DNA of 64,000 nt, from contig VJWM01000204.1 of assembly GCA_010909165.1 (NCBI GenBank), positions 62,001-126,000 on the forward strand, written 5' to 3'. The notes under the pieces were generated by a model. The model saw only the letters and a list, made by a program, of their open reading frames with translations, did no database searches and was not told the DNA's origin. How positions within the stretch are numbered: position 1 is the stretch's first letter; each line of letters begins with the position of its first letter. Both the position numbers and the translations under genes were made by a program. Source of the stretch: Anthoceros angustus. Its lineage: Eukaryota > Streptophyta > Anthocerotopsida > Anthocerotales > Anthocerotaceae. This document shows positions 44,429 to 55,136 of this stretch, in pieces.

Positions 44429-45900
44429 TTATTTGCTAAGCTTCAAGTTAGCTTCCATGGGAGTAGAAATGGGCTTAAACTCTAACATGTTATATTTGGT
44501 TAGAATTTCCTGGATATACTTTGATTGATGAATAAAAATGCTTCTAGCTTCTCTATGTTGAAGAACTTGAATGCCTAAACAAAATGAGAGTTCACGGCAA
44601 GTTGTCGAAGACAAACTTTTAGCGAGCATTAGTCTAGTGTCCTCTAAGATGACCTTAGATTTTAACATGAGGACAATATCATCAACATAGACTCCTAACA
44701 CAATGAACTGGTTCTTAGATCTCTTAATATAAATATTACTATATGAGTTTAGTCTAGTAAAGCCTAAAGACTTAAGACTAACATCTAACTTAAAATACCA
44801 CTTCATGGCGCTTTGCTTGAGTCCATATAGAGAATTTAAGCATTGTATTTTGCTAACATATATGTTAGCAACAAAGCACCCTGGAAAATGAGAGCATACC
44901 TACTAGACTGCTTGGAGGCACCCTTGCTCCCTGTAGCAATCGATTGCGAGCCCATCTGCGAGCTCGTGTTTGTAGCCTCGACCTCCCCCTCAAGTCGTCT
45001 TCTACACACAATCATGTACACAGGCTGCATAAGCACCCTACCACGCACCCAAGCGAGAGCTGGAAATTCGAAAACTACACAAACAGACCTTGCTACTCTT
45101 GCTTCCATCACTGTTTTCGTGGAGTTGTTGTCGCAGCTCCAACTTTTCTCCACGCGCGCGGCAGGTGCTCCACAGAATTACCTGACCTCTACTCCGCAAG
45201 CATGGCAGCGCTCCACCAAAATTTCAAAGCAGCCCAGCAAGCGTAACTAGGCACATGTTTCGCAAGTTCAGTCTTTGGGGCGTGAAGATGGCAGGTGGTG
45301 CGCGTCCGTCCAGTTGATGTTAATACTCACGAGCAATGAGTTTTTGACCCATTTTGACTTTTGGACATGCATATATAGAGTATAAAAAATGATATTTAAG
45401 TCGAACTCGAAACTTCTAGAGTTGTTCGGGTCACCACCGTTTTTCAAACTTTATGTGCCATACCAAACCGTGCTCTCACCCATATATATTTCCTCGGGTA
45501 TTTCCATGTAGATGATGTTGTCGAGGTCCCCATAAAGAAACTTATGCAACTGGAGAGGCTAGGGCCATAAGGATTCTTAAAGAGGTTATCTTCAAGACCG
45601 GGCTGAAGGTTTCATCGAAGTCCAAATCGTATTTCTATAAATATCCTTGGCCACTAGTCTAGCCTTGTATCTTTCTATGCTACCATCAATATTTAGTTTG
45701 ATTTTGGAGGTTCATTTAGAGCCGACTGATTTTATGTCAGGAGGTAATTTGATTAGCCTTAAGAGGATCTAGCTCGAACTTAATATCTATCTTCCAATAT
45801 TCCCTTTGAGGATAGGTAATAGCTTCTCGGTAACTAATGGGAACAAATTGATCTATGGCGGCACTAAGACAATAAGCTAGGTTGGTTTTAGGGTTCTCCT
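44429..45900 (-). pseudogene. Copia reverse transcriptase, interrupted
   Basis: The 5' part lies at about 45850-45490: SYREAITYPQREYWK, SIERYKARLVAKGY and DETFSPVLK are readable across frames. The 3' part is at 44850-44429 and contains SLYGLKQ, the catalytic YVDDIVLM (near 44690) and FCLGIQVLQH. The two parts are separated by about 0.63 kb of foreign sequence (44856-45487). Confidence 0.8.
44856..45487. mobile_element. Short insertion inside the Copia reverse transcriptase
   Basis: The RT reading breaks between an YMEIP-type block (about 45495) and SLYGLKQ (about 44850). The sequence between is unrelated to RT, more GC-rich, and flanked on both sides by ATATAT. No coding potential or terminal repeat was recognised. 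It may be a MITE or SINE-like insertion, or a remnant of something larger. Confidence 0.45.
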
Positions 45901-46984
45901 AATTGCTAGGAGAATACCTACGTATCCTACCTGCTGTTGTAAGCTGAGATAGTCTACCCATTCTATTGATGTTATCATCCTCAGGAGGCCGAGGATGTGC
46001 TTGAGTCTCCTTGATAAATGAGTCTTCTAGTTTGCTTGAGTCTTGGCCTTGAGTGGCTGAATTATTAATAATTGGGTTGCCCTTGAAGCGCGAGATAAGG
46101 GCTTGGGCTGCTGGAATTGTATGGCCAAGCATTATCCACGGCTGGTTGTTGAGGATCGATGTTGTCCATCCGTTCATGATAGCCGTGAGGGCGCGCGTCT
46201 AAAGATGTGTCGCTGAGAGGACCATATGTGCCTTGGCGTTGCAAGGAGCTATCCGTGCATAGGCCGCCGGAGGTGTGGCCACGCACGCACAGGTGTGTGC
46301 GTCCTCCTCTCCCATTGCTGGATGAGGTTTGCCCATGTATGTCGTGGTGTCTGAAATTGCTGGTCCAGGAGATCGTCGTCGACCTTCCTCTCCTGGAGAG
46401 GAAGGTCGTCACCGACGTCGCGGGGCCTGTCTATCCCTCCCTCAAGCTAAGGGTGGCCGTGCGTACTGGGGCCGGCCGAAGATGCTAGATGAGGCAAGGT
46501 GGACACGTCGTCGTCCATGTCGAAGTCGCCGAGATGATGTCCTCGAATGCAGGCACTGCGGAAAGGTGATAGTGTCCCTAGTTGGGTGCTGGTGTGGCAG
46601 GAGGTAGTGGCAGAGGTAATGGCTGTGCCAGGTGCTGTGGCAGAGGAGGAATGCCGCCGTGTGTGGGGGGAGCTGAGAGGTCCAACTTGGCCCTCGTCTT
46701 CATCAGTGTTGTCTGGTTGTGCAGGAGGGTGACTGGTGGGTGTTCCCACTGGGTGATGGCCTTGCATGTCCTCCAAAAAAGTGACGTCCTAAGAGTGGGT
46801 AAGCTTGTGTGTTTGTGGGTGTATCAATTTATATCCTTGGATGTTGTCTGTAAACCCCATGAAAGGTATTTGTTGGCTTGGTCGTCGAGCTTAGTCCTGA
46901 CTGCTTTTGGTAAACTTATGTGCATAGACGGGTGAGTCGAAGACTCTAAGAGTGGAAAGGTCTGGCTTCATTCCCGTCCAGGCT

Positions 46985-47560
46985 TCATAGGGAGTGCCTT
47001 GTGCACAGTAAGGAGGTTGTGTCAGATCTGTTAATGATGTAGACTACAAGTCCCATCGCCTTTGGCCAGTAGCTCTTGGGGAGCTTAGCATGAATCAGCA
47101 TAGAGAGGCCGCAATTCTGCACCGTCCTATTCATCCTTTCTGACACTCCATTTTGTTGGGAGGTATAGGGGGTGGTGATGTAATAAATAATATCATGATT
47201 CCTGCAGAACTGCAGCAACAGAGTTGATCCATATTTGCCTACGCCGTCAGATTAGATACATAGGAGGTTGTCCTTTGTCTGTTTTTCAGCCCATGTTTTA
47301 CGATCTTTGAAACAGGTCAATCGATTATCAGCATGAAGTATAGATAGCCAAAAAGTGACCGCTTAAATGGTCCACATAAATCAGAATATACTAATTTTAG
47401 TCGTCTGGTGGCGCTTGTGGTAGATCCTTTGGGGTAGGGAGAGCGATGACTTTTACTGAGAGAGCAAGTTTCGCCTCTATATTGGTAAGTGAGATGCCAC
47501 TTGCAGCTTGTGTCTGGAGCATGTCTCACATCCTTTGGAGACTCATATGCCCTAGACGGG
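46985..47560 (-). pseudogene. Copia integrase, core and zinc region remnants
   Basis: The stretch reads ETCSLSKSHRSPYPK near 47440, LVYSDLCGPF near 47380 and YYITTPYTSQQNGVSERMN near 47170-47110, all typical of the Copia integrase. The region around the second catalytic Asp is degraded (SDGVGKYGS with an upstream stop). The zinc-binding start is cut at 47560 by the nested element. Confidence 0.85.
47556..47560. repeat. Target site duplication ACGGG, left copy
   Basis: The 5-bp ACGGG directly before the left LTR start (TGTGG at 47561) equals the 5 bp directly after the right LTR end (CCACA, 60626) at 60627-60631. Confidence 0.92.
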
Positions 47561-47965
47561 TGTGGCGCGACTTTTGCTGACGGCCAGCCGGGCGCGCACA
47601 ATCCCATGTCGTTGTAGGAAGGAGTCCGTTCCCAAGGGAATGGTCTCGTGCTTATTCGCCGAGCTCTACCATCGCCTGAACGGACTCATCGTTGGGTCCG
47701 TGGCTCCACAACCCTAAGTGTGTGCCTCCACAACTCGTCGGACCAGTGCCACCACCGGACCTTCCCACAAACCCCGCCTCGATTTCTCCAACTAACAGTT
47801 TAACGACGCTGCCCTTCGTCATTCTCGTACTCTAGCGCCCGGCGCTCCTCAACTCGCCACAACTCCACCTCAACACACACGCCTGCATACCCCTTCTCCC
47901 TTATCCATTCCCTAGTAGTCACAACACCAACACGCCGATGTATTCACACCAGCCGCTTTGCCCCT

Positions 47966-48245
47966 TCCTACCGCTTCACGCTCATGGAGAAGTAGCTTTG
48001 CACTGCAACCCCACCACCGCTCCAGCCTCCAAGGATGGCTTCCGCCAGTCACCCCAAGCGCCTCCTAATCCTCCTACCGCTTCACGCTCATGGAGAAGTG
48101 GCTTCACTGCATCCCCACCTCCGTTCAGCCTCCAAGGATGGCTTCCGCCCAGCAGTCACCCCAAGCGCCTCCTAATCCTCCTACCGCTTCACGCTCATGG
48201 AGAAGTGGCTTCACTGCATCCCCAGCCTCCGTTCCAGCCTCCAAG
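47966..48245. repeat. Tandem repeat of about 105 bp in LTR1, three units
   Basis: Units share ACGCTCATGGAGAAGT, CCTCCAAGGATGGCTTCCGC and CACCCCAAGCGCCTCCTAAT. Homologous arrays lie at about 54125-54405 (LTR2) and 59578-59850 (LTR3). Confidence 0.9.
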
Positions 48246-48639
48246 GTTAGTCTACAGAAATCACCCATGAGCACCTCCTAAGCTCAGTCCGACCCCGTGC
48301 ACCCATCAAGCGTGTTGGCGGAGCTCGTCACCGAGCTCTAAACACATCCTCTACCACCAATTAATCCCGCACGGTGACGCAGAACTCACTCCGCTCCTCG
48401 AGCACAAGGCAAGAGCACAGGCCAAGATGGTACCCGGATAGTCTACCGTCTTGGACGCCAGCCTTCCTATATACTCCCATACCCTAACCTAACCCGCCTA
48501 TGTATGTATCCTAACCCCGCTATGTATGTACCTAACTGGTCGTGGTAAGCCGACGTAGCTCATCACGCCTTCTTGCAGTACTTCCCATAACAGTAGATCC
48601 ATGCCAGCGATGCCCACCAAACTAAACCACCCTACCAGA

Positions 48640-48845
48640 CCACTCCGGACCTCGCCGGACGGACCACTCCGGACCTCGCCCGGATGACCACTCCGTCGGA
48701 CCTCGCCGGGCGGACCACTCCGGACCTCGCAAGGACGGACCACTCCGCCGGACCTCGCCCGGATGACCACTCCGTGACCGCCGGACGGACCACTCCGTCG
48801 GACCTCGCCGGACCCGGACCACTCCGTCGGACCTCGGACGGTCCT
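48640..48845. repeat. GC-rich minisatellite of about 26 bp in LTR1
   Basis: About eight imperfect units on the theme GGACCTCGCCGGACGGACCA followed by CTCCG. Homologous arrays occur at 49336-49545, 54785-55000 and 60250-60470, with different unit numbers and many small length changes. Confidence 0.9.
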
Positions 48846-48995
48846 CAGCCTCCAACGGACCGAGGGTCTAGGGATTACTGTAAGTGCAATCGCCAAAATG
48901 GCCTTATTGGCTAACCTCCCTATCCTCTTAACAAGAATGACAAAAAAAGCAAAACAAGCCGCCAAGAGTACGGACATCGGATTTGGCACTCCACA

Positions 48996-49009
48996 TACTC
49001 CCTTCTCTC
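48996..49009 (-). other. Polypurine tract of the nested element (first unit)
   Basis: The - strand reads GAGAGAAGGGAGTA directly before the LTR start. Second unit: 55137-55150. Confidence 0.85.
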
Positions 49010-52000
49010 ATCTGTGCCTGCCAACACCTGTGCAATACCGCTCTTTCCGCTTGACTCTCCCTTCTCGCTTTTACTACCTCCTCGGGTCGTGGTCAAGCAA
49101 CATTGGGAACCTTACCAAGATTCATCCTCCGTTGAGGATGAGTCGCCTCCTCCTCCGAGGTTGATGTGCGTTGTGGAAGACCACATGTGCACTAACCCCG
49201 CTATGTATGTACCTAACTGGTCGTGGTAACCGGACGTAGCTCATCACACGGACTTCTTGCACCACCGCCCCGCCAAACAAGAGATCCATGCCAGCGATGC
49301 CCACCAAACTAAACCACCCGCTGCACCACCTGGACTCGCCCGGACCTGACCACTCCGCCGGACCTCTCAAGGACGGACCACCCATCGGACCGCCTCGACG
49401 GACCACCCGGCCGGACCGCAAGGACGGACCACTCCATCCGGACCTCGCCGGATGACCACTCCTGACCGCCGGACGGACCACTCCTGACCTCGCCTCGACG
49501 GACCACCCGCCTGACCTCGCCTCGACGGTCCACTCGGCCCTCCAACGGACCGAGGTCTAGGGATTGCACGTAAGTGCAATCCGAAAATGGCCTTATTGGC
49601 TAACCTCCCTATCCTCTTAACGACCAAAAACAAGCCAAGAGTAAAGACGGATTTGGCACTCCACATACTCCCTTCTCATGCTGGGCCCCGCCAACACCCA
49701 ATACTCTCTTTCCGCCTGACTCTCCTTCTCGCTTTTACTACCTCCTCGTGTGTCAAGTCCGCAACATTGGGAACCTTTTACTAAGATTCATCCTCCGCTG
49801 AGGATGAGTCGCCTCCTCCTCCGAGGTTGATGTGCTGCTGTGGAAGACCACATGTGCACTAACCCGCCTCCCAAGTGTCGATGAACGATTTTTTTGTTTT
49901 GATGTGTTAGAATAGCAAAGTGCTTTGAGAATCATCGAGTCGGTCTTTTATACGGAATGGTCCTTGGCCCTTGGAGATAATAATAATTTTTCGACCCTTA
50001 GGTTTGACCTGAGGGTGGGTAGAAATAGAGTCCTTGGGTATTGGGGAATTTTAGAATAAAAGGTGTCTATATATGCTAGGGATGCTCACAATATGCCACA
50101 GCTTGAGTAGTCAAGTGGGGTGGTGGCTAGTTCCACCACGGGCCGAGAAACGGACGCATGCACTGTGGGGAATTTACAACCCCTAGTGGCGGGACTACCA
50201 TACCAGCGGAGAATCGGGAGAAGGCACACCCAAGATCGCGAGGTCGCGACTTTCCGTGAGGGGCACGGAGGAGTCAGCAAGAGGGGCGCGCGCTGCATAA
50301 CGACGCCAGCCAAATCACCGCCTCACTGCAGGAGGAAGGCGCGACGATCGTGACAGAGCGCGCGCGGAGAGAAATCGGGGCGCCGCAAGTTCGCGAGGAG
50401 TGGAAGGAGCGAGGGCGGCGCTCGATTTTTTTCTTCTCATGTAACTGCAGGGTAGTCGAGGTTTTGTTTTGGGAAACAACGAGAGAAGGAGATGGCGCCG
50501 AGCCGCGTCAAATCTCACGCAGGGCCCAACATGGACCATCGGAAAGTGAGAGCCGGCACGTGCAGAGCCGGTCAAGTTCATGGAGAAGAAATGGTGCTAC
50601 GACGCCTGCATTGGTGCAAGAGTGCGCCCGCAATTAAGGACCAAGTCGCAAGAGGGTGACGCGAGGAAAAGGCCGCAGAATCTGGATTTGGCCTCTTCGA
50701 GCAAAGGTATGGGCGAGAAGCATCAAGATGGGAGCTTGGTGATTGACCCCAAATAAAGAAGACCTTGAAAGCCGCAGCGCCGCCATGAAGCCTCGGGAAG
50801 TGAGAGTGAACAATGGTCGGGTGACTCGCCAACTCGTGTTCACAAGTGTGGATTGGCCAAAATGGATTTTGTGTTTCCTACGTAACCAAGTCGGATCATA
50901 TGGCGGATCACTTCTTGGTTTTTCTTCACGAGGTGGTCAAGGGTACACAAATTGATTGGGGAAGGATGATTTTCAAAGAGCCTGGAGGAGAAGGCGACTT
51001 ATTTCCTTCCCTCGGCCCTCCTTGATTTCGCCTTTTCCGATTCATGTATTTGATTCCGGTGTTTAACGAGTTGAAGTGGTCCGCCTGCATGGTTGGAAGC
51101 CGGCCGTGGAACTCAAGGTAGAAGAGGAGGAATTGAAGGAGGATTCGGCAAGGATTCCAAAGAAGCTTGGGAGTGCCTCGGAAGGTTCTAAGAGGGTGGG
51201 GAAGTTTCCAAGGGTAAGAAGCGAGGCGAACGGGATCGGCGAAAAGGGAGGACAAGCAAAGAGGAGGAACCCATACCACACCTGTGGTCACCAGTCAAGA
51301 CGCAGGAACGCTGGTAAAGGAGGAGAAAATAAAGGGAAATGGTGTTGCTCCTCCTGTGTGGATGAATCGCCGCTAGGGGAGAATGAAGCGGGGAAGAGGC
51401 AAGCGACCAACCCCTAGGAGAGGAGGGGTTAACTTCAGCCCAAGACCGCAACGAGCTCCGGACATTTTGGCGACATTTCACCGAACCATCCCGAGGTGGG
51501 GGAGACACCGCCAACGAATTGTTGTGGAGGCGGATGGGCAAAGGGACAGCCCAATTTGGGGATTTGCGGTGGTTTGACTTCGCCATGGCATGACGCAGCG
51601 GATCTCCTCGATCAAGCCCATGGCTCTCACCGGCCGAGTGTGCAAGGCCAACAGGAGAAGTTGCTCAAGGAGAAGTTGGAAAGCCCGGAAGGCGAGAGCA
51701 AGGCGGCCGAGGAGCGCAGACGGAGTGCGGCGGCCTTATGCAAGGCATGAGCAAGCAGGGACATGTCCACTCCAGAGGCTTTAGTAAATCAGTCAAGGGG
51801 CGATGCTACAATTGAAGAGCTTCAAGATGAGGTCTCGCGAGTCCAGAGCAGTGGAAGCGATGGCGCCTTGGAGAAATTCAAGAAGTCCGGAGAGGTACAA
51901 GCGGAAAGAGACGGTTAGGCCAGAGTCAAGAGAGAGGTGGCCAAACCAAGAAGGCCGAGCAACCACCGCAGGAGCCAAGCAACCACCGTGGAAGAACCAC

Positions 52001-53435
52001 CACGGTGGCTAAACCAGCCACCGTGGAACGGGAACCGAGGTGGGGAAGTCACCGGAGTGTCGCAGATGGAGGGATGATCTCGAGAATCAGCACCGCCTGT
52101 GGATTGTCCACGGAGGAGAGGGTAAGGACCTCAGATCGAAGGGCGACAGTAAGGCCCGGATGAGGATGCTCATGTCCTCGCTCGCATGGTGAGCGGTGCT
52201 CACTCTAAACGTATGTGGTTGTTGGGACAGAGGGGCGTAAACCACCGTCAGACATCTTGACCGCCACAGCGCTACGCTGGTTCCTTCGAGTAGGAGCGGG
52301 CGCCATCCTCCGCAAGTGGTGCCGGAAGAGATGAGCGAGGCGCAGCGAGCATGGAGGAGGAGCACGATGGTTGTCCAAATGAGGAGGAGCGGACAATGGA
52401 CATAGAGGTCACAAAGGCAACGCCCGCTGGAAGGCGCGAGGGAAACTCAGCAAAGGAGAGTGAGGTGGAGGTTGTGGGGAAAATCGCCGGATCGAGGCGA
52501 GGTCAAGAGCGAGAGGGGTCCCCATGGGCCGAGGGGCGAAAGAATCGCGGCAGCTTGATTTTAGGGGAGTCGCGATAGCCTAGGACCGGGTTTTTCAAAG
52601 TAGGGATAGGGAGTTCCATCACCGAGCCGCTGTTGCTTAGATTGGTAAGGCGCTCGTGGTAGGAGCTACAATTTTTAGACACTAAAGAGAAGTGAGTGTT
52701 GGACCAGATGTATAAGAGACCCTTTGGGTGTCTCTCAAAGATGACGATTTCGTGTGAACTTCCGTATCGAACCTTCGTGTGGGGTTGATTGGAGACGCCC
52801 GTCAAGATCAAACGGGTTCGCGACCGCCTTCGTCACAAGAAGAAGCCGGAAGATCTCGGATGGTCGAGAGCGGAGTGGCCAAGCTCCACGCCTGGGTAAC
52901 GGTAGCCGAAAAAGAGGTAGGAATTGCCGAAGGCGGAACCGCCGAGGCGAATCGCCCAAGCACCGACCGGGTTTTCTTCCGATCCTCTTTCCAACCGCCG
53001 CCACTGTGTGTTCATTCCATGAGAGAGGGGTCTGTGGTGGCCCAAGGAGGGGTCTGGTGGCCCAAGGAGGAGGGGTCTGTGGCCCGTGAGACGAGGGAGA
53101 GTTCATTGGAAGGGAAGGTTCCCGAGGATGAGTGCGCTACCGGGAGGGATTGTGAGAGTGTGTGAGGGAAAATGAAATGCGAAGAGGAGTGGAAGCGTGG
53201 AATCGCAGAAATTCAAGTAAAGAGGTGCGATATAGGTGTCCATGCCCATAGCCCCTAGGTCCGTGAGAAGCCGGTGATTTAATAGACTCGCCAAAGGCGG
53301 CGTAGGGACCCGCCACGTTACGAACTGCCACCGCGTGGCCGAGTCTACCACGGTGGGTTTGGGCTGGTAGCCGGAGAAGGTGGGTAGTGAGCGACGGTAG
53401 GTCTAGAATCCATAGATTTAACACCTTGACACAAC

Positions 53436-53806
53436 ACCATTCCCTTGGGATCGAATCCTAGGACTATAACGACATAGAGGGTAAATGTGGCCTCTTGCCT
53501 TCGGATGCAAAACCCATTCCATGTGCCTCCTCCTCAGCCGCCTGCCCATCTTCTTCTCCTTGGGCATGCTGGCCTCCCGCTAGATTTGCACCCCCGTCCG
53601 TCCTGGCATCCTCCCTACTCAGATACCCACAAACCGCCCACCATTACACCCATCCACAACTGCAACTGGCAGCCTACTCCTACCTACTAACTCAGCACCA
53701 CAACAATACCATTCCCGCAACGGCGCCAAAATGTGGCGCGACTTTTCTGTCGACGGCCAAGACAATCCCATGTCGTTGTAGGAAGGAGTCCGTTCCCAAG
53801 GGTCTC
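53436..53806. repeat. Imperfect inverted repeat bracketing the primer-binding site (first unit)
   Basis: The arm in the leader (53436-53475) reads ACCATTCCCTTGGGATCGAA on the + strand and ends AACGACAT. The arm in LTR2 (53770-53806) is its approximate reverse complement, with ATGTCGTTGTAGGAAGGAGT at its start. About 34 of 44 positions match in the best copies (LTR3 with 58858-58897). The loop of about 300 nt contains the LTR end and the primer-binding site. Confidence 0.75.
53711..53728 (-). other. Primer-binding site, tRNA-Asp type (first unit)
   Basis: The - strand reads TGGCGCCGTTGCGGGAAT three bases after the LTR end. Its first 13 bases match the complement of the 3' end of plant tRNA-Asp (as I know it: ...CAACGGCG plus CCA). 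The second unit (59155-59169) has lost three bases. Confidence 0.8.
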
Positions 53807-55136
53807 GTGCTTATTCGCCGAGCTCTCTACCCTATCGCGAGCGGACTTCATCGAGGTTGGGTCCGTGGCTCCACAACCCTAAGTGTGTGCCTCCACAACT
53901 CGTCGGACCGGGTAGCACCGGACCTTCCCACAAACCCCGCCCGGATTTCTCCGATTAAGAAGTTTAATGCCCGTTCATCGTCATTCTCGTACTCTAGCGC
54001 CCGGCGCTCCTCAACTCTGTTCGGCCACAACTCCACCTCAACACACACGCGGCCACCCTTCTCCCTTATCCATTCCCGCCTAGTAGTCACAACACCAACA
54101 CGATGTATTCACACCAGGGCCGCCTTTGCCCCTCGGGCCTTCCGTCCTGCGAGAAGTAGCTTTGCACTCGCAACCCCACGGCCACCGTTCCAGTGCCTCC
54201 AAGGATGGCTTCCGCCCAGTCACCCCAAGCGCCTCCTAATCCCCTCCGCTTCACGTTGGAGCAGCACTGCATCCCCACCTCCGTTCAGCCTCCAAGGATG
54301 GCTTCCGCCCAGTCACCCCAAGCGCCTCCTAATCCCCTCCTGCTTCACGCTCATGGAGAAGTGGCAGACTGCATCCCCACGACCTCCGTTCCAGCCTCCA
54401 AGGTTAGTCTACAGAAATCACCCATGAGCACCTCCTAAGCTCAGTCCGTTGCACCCATCAAGCGTGTTGGCGGAGCTCGTCACCCGAGCTCTAAACACAT
54501 CCCTCTACCACCAATTAATCACGCGGTGGCCAGAACTCACTCCGCTCCTCGAGCACGGAAGGCAAGAGCACAGGCCAAGATGGTACCCGGATAGTCTACC
54601 GTCTTGGACGCCAGCCTTCCTATACTCCCATACCCTAACCTAACCCGCCTATGTATCCTAACCCCCTATGTATGTACCCCTAACCTGGTCGTAGTAAGCC
54701 GGACGAGTAGCTCATCACGCCTTCTTGCAGTACTTCCCATAACAGTAGATCCATGCCAAAGCGTGCCCACCAAACTAAACCACCCGCCGGACCACTCCGT
54801 CGGACCTCGCCGGACGGACCACTCCGGACCTCGCCGGACCACTCCGCCGGACCTCGCCGGGCGGACCACTCCGGACCTCGCAAGGACGGACCACTCCGCC
54901 GGACCTCGCCCGGATGACCACTGTCGGACCTCGCCGGGCGGACCACTCCGTCGGACCTCGCCGGACGGACCACTCCGTCGGACCTCGCCGGACGTCCACT
55001 CAGTCCTCCAACGGACTAGGGTCTAGGGATTACCTGTAAGTGCTGCCAAATGGCCTTATTGGCTAACCTCCCTATCCTCTTAGAATGACCGAAAAAAAGC
55101 AAAACAAGCCAAAATCGGACAGTTTGGCACTCCACA
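53732..55136 (-). repeat. LTR2 (1405 bp)
   Basis: Middle LTR, shared by both internal regions. Begins TGTGGCGCGAC and ends GGCACTCCACA. Long + strand readings through it (from 53495) follow the repeats and are not supported as genes. Confidence 0.95.

Larger units (their letters stand above)
47561..48995 (-). repeat. LTR1 (1435 bp)
   Basis: Begins TGTGGCGCGAC and ends GGCACTCCACA. Contains three tandem units of about 105 bp (47966-48245) and a minisatellite of about 26-bp units (48640-48845). Confidence 0.95.
48511..49858. repeat. Tandem duplication of about 0.67 kb across the LTR1/INT1 border
   Basis: Positions 48511-49191 and 49192-49858 are copies of one segment: the end of the LTR, its CCACA terminus, the polypurine tract and the first part of INT. 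Both start at CTAACCCCGCTATGTATG. The INT2 equivalent lacks the duplication and reads CTAACCCCGCTCCCAAG at 55331, so the duplication probably arose by recombination between the two CTAACCCCGCT words. It explains most of the length difference between INT1 (4736 bp) and INT2 (4036 bp). Confidence 0.9.
48996..53731 (-). other. Internal region 1 of the nested element
   Basis: Collinear with INT2 apart from the 0.67-kb duplication. No retroelement polyprotein was recognised on the - strand. On the + strand it carries the same decayed antisense reading as INT2 (frameshifted near 50600-51130), followed by an Arg/Glu-rich region. Confidence 0.8.

Noticed and set aside
47608-47644. tRNA-Asp gene, because of the GTCGTTGTAG start
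   Set aside because: Only the first ten bases match. Anticodon arm and T arm do not follow. It is better explained as a complement to the primer tRNA.
48640-48845. Regular GC-rich repeats that could suggest a CRISPR array
   Set aside because: Units of about 26 bp follow each other without unique spacers and occur inside LTRs of a plant nuclear element.
53495-54427. A 310-residue + strand ORF across INT1 and LTR2
   Set aside because: It crosses the primer-binding site and the LTR border and follows GC-rich tandem repeats. The matching readings in the other units are broken in other places. No domain is recognised.
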